Source: NORP240 sp046047495 (GTDB taxonomy: Bacteria > Pseudomonadota > Gammaproteobacteria > Pseudomonadales > Pseudohongiellaceae). Taken from it: a DNA stretch of 64,000 nt. The notes beneath the pieces were generated by a model that did no database searches, was not told where the DNA came from, and saw only the letters and a list, made by a program, of their open reading frames with translations. Below are positions 37,137-47,645 of this stretch, piece by piece. The DNA lies in NCBI GenBank assembly GCA_046047495.1, contig JBJOHV010000089.1, positions 1 through 64,000 of the forward strand, read 5' to 3'. Each line of letters starts with the position of its first letter. The stretch's first letter is position 1. Both the position numbers and the translations under genes were made by a program.

Positions 37137-37210
37137 TTCCCGTCAAAGCGCCCCGAAACCCGCTGCAATTTTATTAAGATTGTTTCTTCACTGCGGCGGG
37201 TAAGTATTCA

Positions 37211-38230
<1,020 letters not shown>

Positions 38231-38287
38231 TACGTGTGATTTCCTCTAGATCCAGTTGAAAAAATTGAGTTTTCCCGCCCGCTTCGT

Positions 38288-38938
38288 TTACGCGCCACCC
38301 GTACCGAAGTACCAGGGTGCAGCGGCCTGCCAGCGAGCCTCGAAGTCCCAGATCGCCGCTGCATCCTGCAGGGTCACGCCGATTTCGTCCAGGCCGTTGA
38401 GCAGACAGTACTTTTTGTATTCGTCGACCGTAAAGGGAATGACTTCACCTCCCGGGGTGGTAAGGGTCTGGGCCGGCAGGTCCACCTGCAATTGATAGCC
38501 TGGCTGGGCACCCACATCCTCGAATAATTTATCAACAATTTCTTTATCTAAAACAATGGGTAATATTCCATTTTTGAAGCAATTATTAAAGAAAATATCC
38601 GCGTAGCTGGGAGCGATGATGACCCGGAAGCCATAATCGTCCAGGGCCCAGGGGGCATGCTCGCGGCTGGAACCGCAACCGAAATTCTCCCGCGCCAGCA
38701 GCACGCTGGCCCCGGCATAGCGGGGCTGATTGAGGACGAAATCCGGGTTCAGGGGGCGACGGCTGTTGTCGGCATCGGGCTCCCCCTTGTCCAGGTAGCG
38801 GTGTTCGTCGAACAGGTTCACGCCAAACCCGCTGCGCTTGATGGACTTCAGGAACTGCTTGGGGATGATGAAGTCCGTGTCCACATTGGCGCGGTCCAGG
38901 GGCATGACGATGCCCTTCAGGGTCGAAAATTGTTTCAT
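38288..38938 (-). CDS. leuD: 3-isopropylmalate dehydratase small subunit
   Basis: 216 residues from the ATG at 38938 (MKQFSTLKGIVMPLDRANVDTD); a longer open frame enters leuC and is rejected. ENFGCGSSREHAPWAL is the swivel-domain signature. With LeuC it isomerises 2- to 3-isopropylmalate. The start overlaps the leuC stop by 4 bp. Confidence 0.96.
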   Translation of the reverse strand: MKQFSTLKGIVMPLDRANVDTDFIIPKQFLKSIKRSGFGVNLFDEHRYLDKGEPDADNSRRPLNPDFVLNQPRYAGASVLLARENFGCGSSREHAPWALDDYGFRVIIAPSYADIFFNNCFKNGILPIVLDKEIVDKLFEDVGAQPGYQLQVDLPAQTLTTPGGEVIPFTVDEYKKYCLLNGLDEIGVTLQDAAAIWDFEARWQAAAPWYFGTGGA

Positions 38939-40356
38939 TGCACATCCCTCACATCGACAAAATGGCCGGCAATGGCGGCGGCTGCAGCCATGGCGGGGCT
39001 GACCAGATGGGTGCGGCCGCCAAACCCCTGCCGCCCCTCGAAGTTGCGGTTGGAGGTGGAGGCGCAGTGCTTGCCCGGGGGCAGCTGATCGGCGTTCATG
39101 GCCAGACACATTGAGCAGCCCGGTTCACGCCACTCCATGCCGGCGGCCGTGAAGATGCGGTCCAGGCCTTCGGCCTCCGCCTGCTGCTTCACCAGCCCGG
39201 ACCCGGGCACCACCATGGCCAGCTCTATCGAATCGGCCACCCGCTTGCCGGCCACCACCTTGGCGGCTTCCCGCAGGTCTTCGATGCGGGAGTTGGTGCA
39301 GGAGCCGATGAACACATAATCCAGGCGGATGTCCCGGATCGCCGTACCCGGCTGCAAGCCCATGTATTTCAAGGCTTGTTTGATACTTTCCCGGCGGGTC
39401 GGATTGGTCTCCGCAGCGGGATCGGGGATGGCGCCGCTGATGGGGGCCACCATCTCCGGCGAGGTGCCCCAGGTTACCTGAGGTTCGATGGTGGCGGCAT
39501 CCAGGTCCACCACCCGGTCGAACACCGCATCCGGGTCGGACACCAGCTGCCGCCAGGCCACAACGGCCCGCTCCCACAGCTCACCGGCGGGTGCCATGGG
39601 ACGGCCCTTCAGGTAATCGATGGTGGTCTGGTCCACGGCGATGAGTCCGGCCCGGGCACCGGCTTCGATGGCCATGTTGCAGACCGTCATGCGCCCCTCG
39701 ATGGACAGGCTGCGGATGGCATCGCCGCCGAACTCGATGGTATAGCCGGTGCCGCCGGCGGTGCCGATGTGGCCGATGATGGCCAGCACGATGTCCTTGG
39801 CGGTCACCCCGGGATTGAGGATGCCGTTCACCCGGATCAGCATGTTCTTCGCCTTCTTCTGCAACAGGCATTGGGTGGCCAGCACATGCTCCACCTCCGA
39901 GGTGCCGATACCGTGGGCCAGGGCGCCCAGGGCACCGTGGGTGGAGGTATGGGAGTCACCGCAGACGATGGTCATGCCCGGCAGGGTGACGCCCTGCTCC
40001 GGCCCCACCACGTGGACGATGCCCTGACGCAGGTCGTTCATGTCCAGCTCCAGGATGCCGAATTCCCGGCAGTTCTCATCCAGGGTCTTTACCTGCAGGC
40101 GTGACACCGGGTCCTTGATGCCGTCAAGGCCGCGGCTGCGCTCCGCCTTGGTGGTGGGAATATTGTGGTCCGGGGTTGCCAGATTGGCGGCCGCCCGCCA
40201 GGGCTTGCGACCCGCCAGCCGCAGGCCTTCGAACGCCTGGGGCGAGGTCACCTCGTGAATCAGTTGCCGGTCGATGTAGATCAGGGCGGTGCCGTCGTCC
40301 CGCTGGGTTACAAGGTGGGCATCCCAGATCTTGTCGTACAAGGTTTTGCCAGTCAT
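38935..40356 (-). CDS. leuC: 3-isopropylmalate dehydratase large subunit
   Basis: 473 residues from the ATG at 40356 with AGGAAG 7 bp upstream; the longer open frame to 40479 is less likely. The [4Fe-4S] cysteines are in IGSCTNSRIED and EPGCSMCLAMN, and CGDSHTSTHGALG is conserved. It is the catalytic subunit of isopropylmalate isomerase. A 67-bp gap separates it from the aroC stop and may hold its promoter; I see no leader peptide or attenuator in it. Confidence 0.97.
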   Translation of the reverse strand: MTGKTLYDKIWDAHLVTQRDDGTALIYIDRQLIHEVTSPQAFEGLRLAGRKPWRAAANLATPDHNIPTTKAERSRGLDGIKDPVSRLQVKTLDENCREFGILELDMNDLRQGIVHVVGPEQGVTLPGMTIVCGDSHTSTHGALGALAHGIGTSEVEHVLATQCLLQKKAKNMLIRVNGILNPGVTAKDIVLAIIGHIGTAGGTGYTIEFGGDAIRSLSIEGRMTVCNMAIEAGARAGLIAVDQTTIDYLKGRPMAPAGELWERAVVAWRQLVSDPDAVFDRVVDLDAATIEPQVTWGTSPEMVAPISGAIPDPAAETNPTRRESIKQALKYMGLQPGTAIRDIRLDYVFIGSCTNSRIEDLREAAKVVAGKRVADSIELAMVVPGSGLVKQQAEAEGLDRIFTAAGMEWREPGCSMCLAMNADQLPPGKHCASTSNRNFEGRQGFGGRTHLVSPAMAAAAAIAGHFVDVRDVQ

Positions 40357-40423
40357 GTTCACTTCCTGCCTGCTGGGGCCGTATCCGCTGATCATGCCAG
40401 GGATCCGGCGACGATAAATGATT

Positions 40424-41533
40424 TCAGGTGGCGCTGCCGGGCGGCGTATTAAAAGGGACACCCGGGCGCCCGCTGGCACCGTTCTGGGCCAGGTCCCGCA
40501 GATAATGGTCCATCAGTACCAGGGCCATCATGGCCTCGGCGATGGGTGTGGCCCGGATGCCCACACAGGGATCGTGACGCCCGGTGGTGATCACCTCCAC
40601 CGCATTGCCGTGGACATCGATGGAGCGGCCAGGAATGCGAATACTCGACGTGGGCTTGAGGGCGATGTGGGCCACGATATCCTGACCGCTGGATATACCA
40701 CCCAGAATGCCACCGGCATGGTTGGACAGGAATCCCCCGGTCGTAATCTCGTCCCGGTGTTCAGACCCCTTCTGCTCCACCACGTCGAAGCCGTCGCCGA
40801 TCTCCACGGCCTTGACCGCATTGATCCCCATCAGGGCGCCGGCCAGATCGGCGTCCAGCTTGTCGAACACCGGCTCGCCCAGACCGGCGGGCACGCCACG
40901 GGCCATGACGGTAATTTTGGCACCGATGGAATTGCCCTCCTTGTTGAGGGCCGTCATGTAGTCTTCCAGCAATGGCACCTTGGCCGGGTCCGGGCAAAAG
41001 AACGGATTGCGGTGCACCTGATCCAGATCGATCACCTCGGCCTTGATGGGACCCAGCTGACTCAGATAACCCTGTATCGTGATACCACAGGTCTGCTGCA
41101 GGTATTTGCGGGCGATGGCGCCGGCCGCCACCCGCATCGCGGTTTCCCGGGCCGAGGAGCGACCACCTCCGCGATAATCCCTGACTCCGTATTTACGCCA
41201 GTAGGTGTAATCCGCGTGGGCCGGACGGAACTGGTCCTTGATCTTGCTGTAGTCCTTGGAGCGCTGGTCCGTGTTTTCGATCAACAGGCCGATGGGGGTG
41301 CCGGTGGTCACACCCTCGAACACCCCGGACAGGATCTTCACCTCGTCCCCTTCCCGCCGCTGGGTGGTGAAGCGGGAGGTGCCCGGCTTGCGGCGATCCA
41401 GATCCTGCTGGATGTCGGCTTCGCTGAGGGGCAGGCCCGGGGGACAGCCATCCACGATGCAGCCGAGGGCCGGCCCATGGCTTTCGCCAAAGCTGGTCAC
41501 GGTGAATATCCTGCCGAAGTGATTGCCTGCCAT
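40424..41533 (-). CDS. aroC: Chorismate synthase
   Basis: 369 residues, the normal length. Signature motifs are SFGESHGPALGCIVDG, GGGRSSARETAMRVAAGAIA and the FMN-binding LKPTSSIRIPG. It removes phosphate from EPSP to yield chorismate and uses reduced FMN. It lies between prmB (63-bp gap) and leuC. Confidence 0.97.
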   Translation of the reverse strand: MAGNHFGRIFTVTSFGESHGPALGCIVDGCPPGLPLSEADIQQDLDRRKPGTSRFTTQRREGDEVKILSGVFEGVTTGTPIGLLIENTDQRSKDYSKIKDQFRPAHADYTYWRKYGVRDYRGGGRSSARETAMRVAAGAIARKYLQQTCGITIQGYLSQLGPIKAEVIDLDQVHRNPFFCPDPAKVPLLEDYMTALNKEGNSIGAKITVMARGVPAGLGEPVFDKLDADLAGALMGINAVKAVEIGDGFDVVEQKGSEHRDEITTGGFLSNHAGGILGGISSGQDIVAHIALKPTSSIRIPGRSIDVHGNAVEVITTGRHDPCVGIRATPIAEAMMALVLMDHYLRDLAQNGASGRPGVPFNTPPGSAT

Positions 41534-41596
41534 GAAGCGCCCGGGCTAACTGTGGTTGGTCGGAAACGGGGGGCCGTAAAGGGGGTGGATTGTACA

Positions 41597-42490
41597 CTAA
41601 ATGAAACGGTGCCTGTACTTGAGCAGGGTGGCCCGATCCATGGCCAGCACACCCTCCCCGCCCCGCTCGAAGTCCAGCCACAGGAACGGCACGTCGGGCA
41701 GCAGCCGCTGCAGGGCTTCATCGGACAAACCCACTTCCATCACCAGTGTTCCCTGTGGGCTCAGATGGTCTGCCGCAGACGCCAGAATCCGCAGGGGAAT
41801 CTCCAGGCCCTCCCGCGCCGACACCAGCCCCAGGACGGGTTCGTGCCGGTACTCGGCGGGCAGGGCCGCCACATCGGCAGCCGCAACATAGGGTGGATTG
41901 CTGACGATCAGATCGTAACGGTCCGGCAGCGCGTCAAACAGGTCGGAGGTGATGGTGTGAACCCGCCCGCCCAGGCCATGCAGTGCAATGTTCTCGGCTG
42001 CCAGCGCCAGGGCAGGCTTGGAGATGTCCGCCAGATCCACCCGGGCAGCGGGAAACACCAGGGCGCAGGCAATGCCGATGCAGCCGCTGCCGGTGCACAG
42101 ATCGAGGATGCGCCGCGGCGGTTCCTGCAGCAGTGGCTCGAAGCGGTGCTCGATGAGTTCTCCAATGGGTGAGCGGGGAATCAGGGCGCGCTCGTCAACT
42201 CGGAAACGCTGGCCGGCGAACCAGGCCTGTCCCACCAGATAGGCCACCGGCACATGATCAATGATGCGGGTCCTGGCCCGTTGCTCCAGGAGCGCCAGTT
42301 CGGAGGCCGTCAGGGGCCGCTCCAGCTGTGCCGGGTCGCCGTCAAAATCCAGACCCAGGGTGCAGAACACCAGATAGCTGGCCTCGTCCCGGGGATTGTC
42401 GGTGCCGTGACCGTAGCTCAGTTCCGCCGCCGCGAAACGCCGCGCCAGGTCCTCCAGATAAGCCCCAATGGTCAGGTTGTCGTTAAGCAC
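41597..42490 (-). CDS. prmB: 50S ribosomal protein L3 glutamine methyltransferase
   Basis: 297 residues with a GTG start at 42490. The SAM-binding LDLCTGSGCIGIACAL and the substrate motif VSNPPY followed by HEPVLGL are those of the HemK/PrmB family. PrmB fits better than PrmC because of its N-terminal YLVGQAWFAGQRFRVDE segment and its placement next to aroC. It methylates Gln150 of ribosomal protein L3. It diverges from folE across 61 bp. Confidence 0.92.
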   Translation of the reverse strand: MLNDNLTIGAYLEDLARRFAAAELSYGHGTDNPRDEASYLVFCTLGLDFDGDPAQLERPLTASELALLEQRARTRIIDHVPVAYLVGQAWFAGQRFRVDERALIPRSPIGELIEHRFEPLLQEPPRRILDLCTGSGCIGIACALVFPAARVDLADISKPALALAAENIALHGLGGRVHTITSDLFDALPDRYDLIVSNPPYVAAADVAALPAEYRHEPVLGLVSAREGLEIPLRILASAADHLSPQGTLVMEVGLSDEALQRLLPDVPFLWLDFERGGEGVLAMDRATLLKYRHRFI

Positions 42491-42551
42491 TTCTTGATCC
42501 TGTTGAAATCGTTTACCATCATGCCCGCCTGCTCACACCGGTGGAACCGCG

Positions 42552-43151
42552 ATGCCCTCGAATCCCTCGTCCAAAACGTCTGCGCTGTCCCCCGCTGCGC
42601 GCTCCGCCATGCAGGATGCCTACCAGCGCATCATCGAACAGATTGGCGAGAACCCTGCCCGCCCGGGCCTGGTGGACACGCCGCGACGCGCCGCCAGTGC
42701 CATGGAATTCCTGATGCAGGGCTATCAGACCAACATCGACGAAGTCATCAACGGCGCCCTGTTCCCCTCCGATTCCGATGAAATGGTAATCGTCAAGAAC
42801 ATCGAGCTGTACTCCATGTGCGAACATCACCTGCTGCCTTTTATCGGCAAGTGCCACGTGGCCTATATACCCAGAGGGAAAGTGATAGGTCTTTCCAAGA
42901 TAGCCCGCATCGTCGACATGTTCGCCAGACGCCTGCAGATCCAGGAAAACCTCACCAATGAGATTGCCACTGCCATCATCGATCAGACTCATGGCGCGGG
43001 AGCGGCGGTGATCATCGAGGCACAGCACATGTGCATGATGATGCGTGGCGTGGAGAAGCAGAACTCGGTGATGACCACATCCTGCATGCTGGGTGCCTTC
43101 CGCAACAATCAATCGACCCGCAACGAATTCCTGTCCCTGATCAACAACTGA
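42552..43151 (+). CDS. folE: GTP cyclohydrolase I (type IA)
   Basis: 199 residues. The zinc ligands lie in MCEHHLLPF (Cys and His) and in QHMCMMMRGVEKQ; SKIARIVDMFARRLQIQE is the usual helix. It opens the pterin pathway from GTP to dihydroneopterin triphosphate. It is the only plus-strand gene between 21699 and 63819, divergent from prmB and convergent with the DUF4892 gene (21-bp gap). Confidence 0.96.
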   Translation: MPSNPSSKTSALSPAARSAMQDAYQRIIEQIGENPARPGLVDTPRRAASAMEFLMQGYQTNIDEVINGALFPSDSDEMVIVKNIELYSMCEHHLLPFIGKCHVAYIPRGKVIGLSKIARIVDMFARRLQIQENLTNEIATAIIDQTHGAGAAVIIEAQHMCMMMRGVEKQNSVMTTSCMLGAFRNNQSTRNEFLSLINN

Positions 43152-43172
43152 GCCGTTGCCGACCTCGCCGGA

Positions 43173-44105
43173 TCATTCCGGTTGCAGCACCAGCTCGATG
43201 CGCTCGTCGCACCCGTCGGCACCACACAGCGGTGCCAGCGGCCCCAGACCCCGCGCCCCGATCTGCTCGTCGGCAACACCGGCGGCCACCAGGGCATCGC
43301 GCACATTGTCCGCCCGCTGCTGTGAGCGAGCCAGCAGGCGCTCCAGCGGGGCGGCGCCACGCAGATGGGCGACGACGATGACATTCACCTGGGGATTGTC
43401 CAGCAGCATGGGCACGATGGCCGCCAGCGGCTCACTGGCCAGCAATTCGTCGTTGTCATTAAAAAGAAGACCTGGCACCACCAACGCGCCGTGCTGTTGC
43501 AGATCAATGAGCAGATCATGAATGGGCTGCACGCCCGCTGCGTCGGTCTCGACGATTTCGGCGTGTGCATAGATGCGCCGGTTGGCGCGGGTGACCACGT
43601 ACAATGCCAGGTAGCGAGTGGTACCCTGCGGCCCTTCGATGGCAGCAGCCAGGTAATACTGGCTGCGTTCCGGACCGTACAGGATGCGGTTGTCGAACAC
43701 GTCGTTGGCCCAGTAGTTGCTGTTGCCACACTCCCGCCCCGCACAGGTGAACAGAACCGTGAACCCTCCCGCCCGCACCTGATCGTCGAAGAACCCGAAG
43801 ACATCAGCGCCGGCGAACGACTCGGGCACCTCGTAGGTGATGCGGGTCACCAGCCCCCGCAAGCGCCGCGATTCCTCGGGTGACACCCGGCCCGCTGCGC
43901 GGATCATGGGTCCCAGCACCAGCTCATAGTTGATGCTGGCCTGTTGGCGATAGTCAACAATGAACGAGCTGTTGAAGCGTTGCAGCAGGGGGTGGTCCGC
44001 CGCGCCGCTGACGTCGCCGCCCTGCTGGGCAAGAACCCCGGATGCCCAGGACAGGCTCAACAATAAAACCAGTAATGGAATTCTGACGATGGTGGGATTA
44101 TTCAC
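43173..44105 (-). CDS. DUF4892/OmpA-like periplasmic protein
   Basis: 310 residues with a signal peptide (cleavage near SGVLAQ). The N-terminal domain (DHPLLQRFNSSFIVDYRQQ) resembles DUF4892, and two cysteines in FTCAGRECG could pair. The C-terminal 100 residues look like an OmpA-type peptidoglycan-binding domain (VIVVAHLRGAAPLERLLARSQQRADNVRDAL), though the region is divergent. It is probably periplasmic or outer-membrane-linked. Its ATG overlaps the sixA stop (ATGA), so they are coupled. Function unknown. Confidence 0.8.
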   Translation of the reverse strand: MNNPTIVRIPLLVLLLSLSWASGVLAQQGGDVSGAADHPLLQRFNSSFIVDYRQQASINYELVLGPMIRAAGRVSPEESRRLRGLVTRITYEVPESFAGADVFGFFDDQVRAGGFTVLFTCAGRECGNSNYWANDVFDNRILYGPERSQYYLAAAIEGPQGTTRYLALYVVTRANRRIYAHAEIVETDAAGVQPIHDLLIDLQQHGALVVPGLLFNDNDELLASEPLAAIVPMLLDNPQVNVIVVAHLRGAAPLERLLARSQQRADNVRDALVAAGVADEQIGARGLGPLAPLCGADGCDERIELVLQPE

Positions 44106-44572
44106 GCCTGCCTTGTGGGAGTGATGGTGTACAGAAGTTCGCCGAAGCCGGGTATGGCCTCTTCCAATGAGATACAGACCAGCTCACTGGTACCCATATT
44201 GCGACCGGTCTCGGTGATACCGTCCAGCATCAGCGACATGAGACTGGTCAGACAGGGATTGTGTCCCACCAGCAGCAGATGTTGAACCCGGGAATTGCCC
44301 ACGGCATCCAGCAGCTTGTACACATCCCCGTCGGGCTTAAGCAGATCATTGATTTCAAACCGCAGGGTGGTGAATCCGGCCCGCAGGGTGGCGGCCGTCT
44401 GCCGTGCCCGCTCCAGGGGGCTCATCATGGCCTTGTCGATCAGAGGTGCCCGGGCCAGAAACTTGGCAGCCACGTCGCGGCTTTCCAGCACGCCGTTGCG
44501 GGTCAGCACCCGCTCGGCATCGGTTTTGGCCTTGGCTTCCGCTTCACCGTGTCGAAAAAGATAAACAAGCAT
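44102..44572 (-). CDS. sixA: Phosphohistidine phosphatase SixA
   Basis: 156 residues of the histidine phosphatase branch. It starts with the catalytic FRHGEAEAKAKTDAERVLT, the second His is in VGHNPCLTSLM, and MMSPLERARQTA is the substrate-side motif. SixA removes phosphate from phosphohistidine, for example in ArcB or nitrogen-PTS proteins. It lies between the DUF4389 gene (23-bp gap) and the DUF4892 gene (4-bp overlap), an arrangement also seen in Pseudomonas. Confidence 0.92.
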   Translation of the reverse strand: MLVYLFRHGEAEAKAKTDAERVLTRNGVLESRDVAAKFLARAPLIDKAMMSPLERARQTAATLRAGFTTLRFEINDLLKPDGDVYKLLDAVGNSRVQHLLLVGHNPCLTSLMSLMLDGITETGRNMGTSELVCISLEEAIPGFGELLYTITPTRQA

Positions 44573-44595
44573 GGGTTCGGCTTCCTGTCATGGGC

Positions 44596-45054
44596 TCAGG
44601 CGTCGGTGGCGCCGCTTTCCGGGTCGGCTGCCGGTGCCGCCTTCTTGCGGGTGGAGGGTTTACGGGGTGTTTTGCGGGATGTGGATGCGGATTCCGCACT
44701 GGCTTCCGGGGCACTGTCAGCAGTCGGGTCGGGTGCTGATTCCGGACTGTCATCCGCCGGTGGTGCAGCCTCCACCTCCGGAAACGGTGCAAACGGAAAT
44801 GGCCGCTCTTCGGAGTTGTAGGTGATGAACCGCAGCAACTGGGTGACGTAATCGGTCAGCGCCTTGCCCAGGCGGCGCAGATTGCCATTGTCGCTGCCGG
44901 AAAAAATGGCGAAAAGGACCTGGGTCGCCGTCAGCACCATGATCACGACACCCACCACGTACAGAATGACGCAGAAGCCCAGCATGAACAGGATGCGCAG
45001 CCAGGTGGAAGGCGTCTTGACGTGTTGCACCACTTCATCGAATTGATCTGACAT
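44596..45054 (-). CDS. DUF4389 membrane protein
   Basis: 152 residues. A pair of hydrophobic stretches (residues about 18-50, WLRILFMLGFCVILYVVGVV) is followed by the DUF4389 segment with LRRLGKALTDYVTQLLRFITYNSEERPFPF. The tail is Ser/Ala/Lys-rich and disordered, unlike the compact part. The family is small and of unknown role. It starts 2 bp after the gpsA stop side, placing it in one operon with gpsA and sixA. Confidence 0.85.
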   Translation of the reverse strand: MSDQFDEVVQHVKTPSTWLRILFMLGFCVILYVVGVVIMVLTATQVLFAIFSGSDNGNLRRLGKALTDYVTQLLRFITYNSEERPFPFAPFPEVEAAPPADDSPESAPDPTADSAPEASAESASTSRKTPRKPSTRKKAAPAADPESGATDA

Positions 45055-45056
45055 GG

Positions 45057-46097
45057 CTACTCCTTTTGATGTAGTTGTTTGACATCCCCGGCGGCAAATT
45101 CCACGTCCAGCGCCTGCTCACTGAGCATCAGGGATGCAATGATATTGCTGATGGACTCATGCCCGTAGATGACCCGGTAAAGGGCATTCACCAGCGGCAT
45201 GTAGACTCCCAACTCGTCGGCTTTTTCCTTGACCTGTTTGAGCGTATTGATACCTTCGGCGGTCTGATCCACTTCCTTGATGGCGGCTTCCAGGGATTCA
45301 CCCCGGCCCAGGGCGAGACCGACCCGGTAGTTGCGGCTCAAGGGGGTTGAGCAGGTCACCACCAAATCCCCCACCCCCGCCAGCCCCATGAATGTCATGG
45401 GATCGGCCCCCAATTCCCGGCCGAAGCGGGCCATTTCCGTCAGGCTACGGGTCACCAGCATGCTGTTGGTGTTATAACCCATGCCCAGCGCCGCGGCCAT
45501 ACCGGCAATGATGGCATAGATGTTCTTCAGTGACCCCCCCAGCTCCACCCCGAAACAATCGTCATTGGTATAGACCCGGAAGTACTGGCAGCCCAGTACC
45601 TCCTTGACCGCCTCCCGAACCGCGCCGTGGGAACTGGCGATAACGGTGGCGCTGAGGAATTTCTGGGCGATCTCCTTGGCCAGATTGGGGCCGCTCAACA
45701 CACCGACCCGCGCCCGGGGTGCCTCCTGCTCGAGTATCTGGCTCATCAACAGAAACGTGCCGGCCTCGATGCCCTTGGTGCAGCTGATGAGCATGGCTTC
45801 GGCGCTGGCAAAGCGCAGCATGTCTTTCACCACTGCGCGGAACGAGTGGCTGGGCACGGCCACGAAGATGATGTCCGCCAGCCCTGCCGCCTGCTCCATG
45901 TCATGGGTGGCGATGACCCGGGAATGGAGGCGGTAGCCGGGCAGGTACTGGGGATTCTCGTGCTGGGCGTTGACCTGCCGGGCCAGCTCCTCGCTGCGCA
46001 TCCAGAACCTGACCTGGCAGCCGTTCTCGGCGGCAATATTGGCCAGCACGGTGCCGAAACTGCCGCCGCCCAATACGGCCACCTGTCTGTTGGTCAT
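45057..46097 (-). CDS. gpsA: Glycerol-3-phosphate dehydrogenase [NAD(P)+]
   Basis: 346 residues from the ATG at 46097 (MTNRQVAVLGGGSFGTVLAN); the longer frame to 46277 is rejected because the Rossmann motif must be close to the start. SCTKGIEAGTFLL, GPNLAKEIAQ and the catalytic Lys region LGGSLKNIYAIIAGM are intact. It makes sn-glycerol-3-phosphate for phospholipids. It is followed 2 bp later by the DUF4389 gene. Confidence 0.96.
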   Translation of the reverse strand: MTNRQVAVLGGGSFGTVLANIAAENGCQVRFWMRSEELARQVNAQHENPQYLPGYRLHSRVIATHDMEQAAGLADIIFVAVPSHSFRAVVKDMLRFASAEAMLISCTKGIEAGTFLLMSQILEQEAPRARVGVLSGPNLAKEIAQKFLSATVIASSHGAVREAVKEVLGCQYFRVYTNDDCFGVELGGSLKNIYAIIAGMAAALGMGYNTNSMLVTRSLTEMARFGRELGADPMTFMGLAGVGDLVVTCSTPLSRNYRVGLALGRGESLEAAIKEVDQTAEGINTLKQVKEKADELGVYMPLVNALYRVIYGHESISNIIASLMLSEQALDVEFAAGDVKQLHQKE

Positions 46098-46185
46098 GCC
46101 TGCTATCCCCCGCCGCGCTGGTCTGACTCCGGCTGCCCCTTCAATGGAGGCGCCATTATACTCACTGCCCCCGGCATCGCCAGCG

Positions 46186-46947
46186 TCAGGGAGACCGGAG
46201 TTTGCGGCCCACCCGCAATGCCAGTGGCCAGCGGATGGTCTGGCGGATGTGGGGATCATCCCCGCCCCAGGCGGCACCCAGTTCCTCCATCACAAGCATG
46301 ATCGGGTCCTGACCTTTGGCCTGCAGATATCGCTGGGTGGCCGACCAGGAGCGCAGATAGGCCAGCTGCTGGTCCAGAGTCCAATGCCGCTCCATGTGCA
46401 GGGCTGGCGCCGGCAGCTCCGGGTAGGGAAATTCCAGATTGGCATAACCCGACTCCACATGCAGCCGGTCGGGCGGCCAATGGGGGCCGAGGATGTCGGC
46501 ATACAGGTAGTCGATCACCGGGTCCACCGCGGCATTGACCGACTGCCTGCCATAACACCACACCGCCAGCACACCGTCAGTGCCCAGCGCCCGGTCGGCA
46601 TTGGCATAAAAGGCGTCACGCTCCAGCCAGTGCAGGGCCTGGGCCACGGTCACCAGATCCACCTGACCCGCTTCGGCCAGCGGCTGTTCCGCCGGCTGAC
46701 AGCGGTAGTCCACGGACTCATGGGGGGTGGCGGCCTGCAACTGGGCGGCACTGGCGTCGGTGGCGATGACCCGCTGAAAGTGGCGCGCCAGACCCAGTGC
46801 CGCCTGACCATTTCCGGTGGCACAGTCCCAGGCCAAACCGCGCCGGGGACTGATACCGGCCAGCCAGGTGAATAACTCCGGGGGATAATCCGGCCGCGCT
46901 GCGGCATAGATCTGCGCGTGTCCCGAAAAATGGTCTTTGAAACCCAT
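46186..46947 (-). CDS. Class I SAM-dependent methyltransferase (type 11-like)
   Basis: 253 residues. Motif I is DCATGNGQAALGLA (about residues 39-52) and ATDASAAQL is motif II. AQALHWL and the N-terminal FSGHAQIYAAARPDYP are typical of the small trans-aconitate-methyltransferase-like group. The substrate is unknown. It sits between the RnfG-like gene (15-bp gap) and gpsA (88-bp gap), the latter large enough for a promoter. Confidence 0.85.
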   Translation of the reverse strand: MGFKDHFSGHAQIYAAARPDYPPELFTWLAGISPRRGLAWDCATGNGQAALGLARHFQRVIATDASAAQLQAATPHESVDYRCQPAEQPLAEAGQVDLVTVAQALHWLERDAFYANADRALGTDGVLAVWCYGRQSVNAAVDPVIDYLYADILGPHWPPDRLHVESGYANLEFPYPELPAPALHMERHWTLDQQLAYLRSWSATQRYLQAKGQDPIMLVMEELGAAWGGDDPHIRQTIRWPLALRVGRKLRSP

Positions 46948-46962
46948 GCAGCCTCGTCTGTG

Positions 46963-47610
46963 TCAACCGCCTGCGGCAGCCATCAGGGCAATGCGGTTGG
47001 ATTGAAAAAAGATCAGGGCGTCATAGATCTTGTCCGCCACCGACTTGGGTGTGATGGAGGCACCCACGAATTGATCGTATTCCTGGTCAGCTCCGATTTT
47101 CTGCCAGCTGATGCGCCGGATGTCGCGCAAGGTATTGCCGGTGAATTCCCGCATCCAGCGGGATTCGATGACATCCACGACGCCGTACAACTCATCGCCC
47201 TCCAGATCCCGGATCACCCGGGCCGCGCTGATGCGGCCGAACATGTCCACCGCAACCAGCAGATCCACAAAACCGTTGAATCCGTCCTCCGCCGTGGCCG
47301 GCACCGCCACCGCCAGCACTTCATCACCGCGGCGCGCGATATAGGCCAGACGGTCCCGGCGCAGGCCCAACAGATCCTGATTGATCAGGCCCGGCTGGGC
47401 ATTCCTGGCCGACAGCAGCACCGTGTCCAGCACCACATCATTGTCATAACCCAGGTCGGCAAAAAACTGGTGCAGATTGCGGCGATCGAAGTCGAGCCGC
47501 GCCGCCTGCACGGAAGGCCTGCTGAGCAGCACCATCACGATGCCCAGCAACAGGGCGGCTGTCAGCAGCAGGGTGGTGGATTGCCAGGGTTGCAGCTTGG
47601 GAAGAATCAT
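46963..47610 (-). CDS. RnfG/NqrC-like FMN-binding domain protein downstream of nuoN
   Basis: 215 residues from the ATG at 47610 (MILPKLQPWQSTTL); a longer frame reaches into nuoN and is rejected. One N-terminal helix (TTLLLTAALLLGIVMVLL) precedes an FMN-binding domain with the RnfG-like pieces DGFNGFVDLLVAVD and DQFVGASITPKSV. In RnfG and NqrC an (S/T)GAT motif takes covalent FMN through Thr; here the motif reads VGAS, with Ser at the acceptor position. No other rnf or nqr gene is in the window. It starts 35 bp after the nuoN stop, so it may be cotranscribed with complex I. Confidence 0.78.
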   Translation of the reverse strand: MILPKLQPWQSTTLLLTAALLLGIVMVLLSRPSVQAARLDFDRRNLHQFFADLGYDNDVVLDTVLLSARNAQPGLINQDLLGLRRDRLAYIARRGDEVLAVAVPATAEDGFNGFVDLLVAVDMFGRISAARVIRDLEGDELYGVVDVIESRWMREFTGNTLRDIRRISWQKIGADQEYDQFVGASITPKSVADKIYDALIFFQSNRIALMAAAGG

Positions 47611-47645
47611 CGGCCGGCGCCAGCAGTAAACACCGGCCCATGGTA

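Noticed and set aside
40418..42172. A 584-codon plus-strand frame across aroC and prmB
   Set aside because: Both minus-strand genes carry clear family motifs; the plus frame has none.
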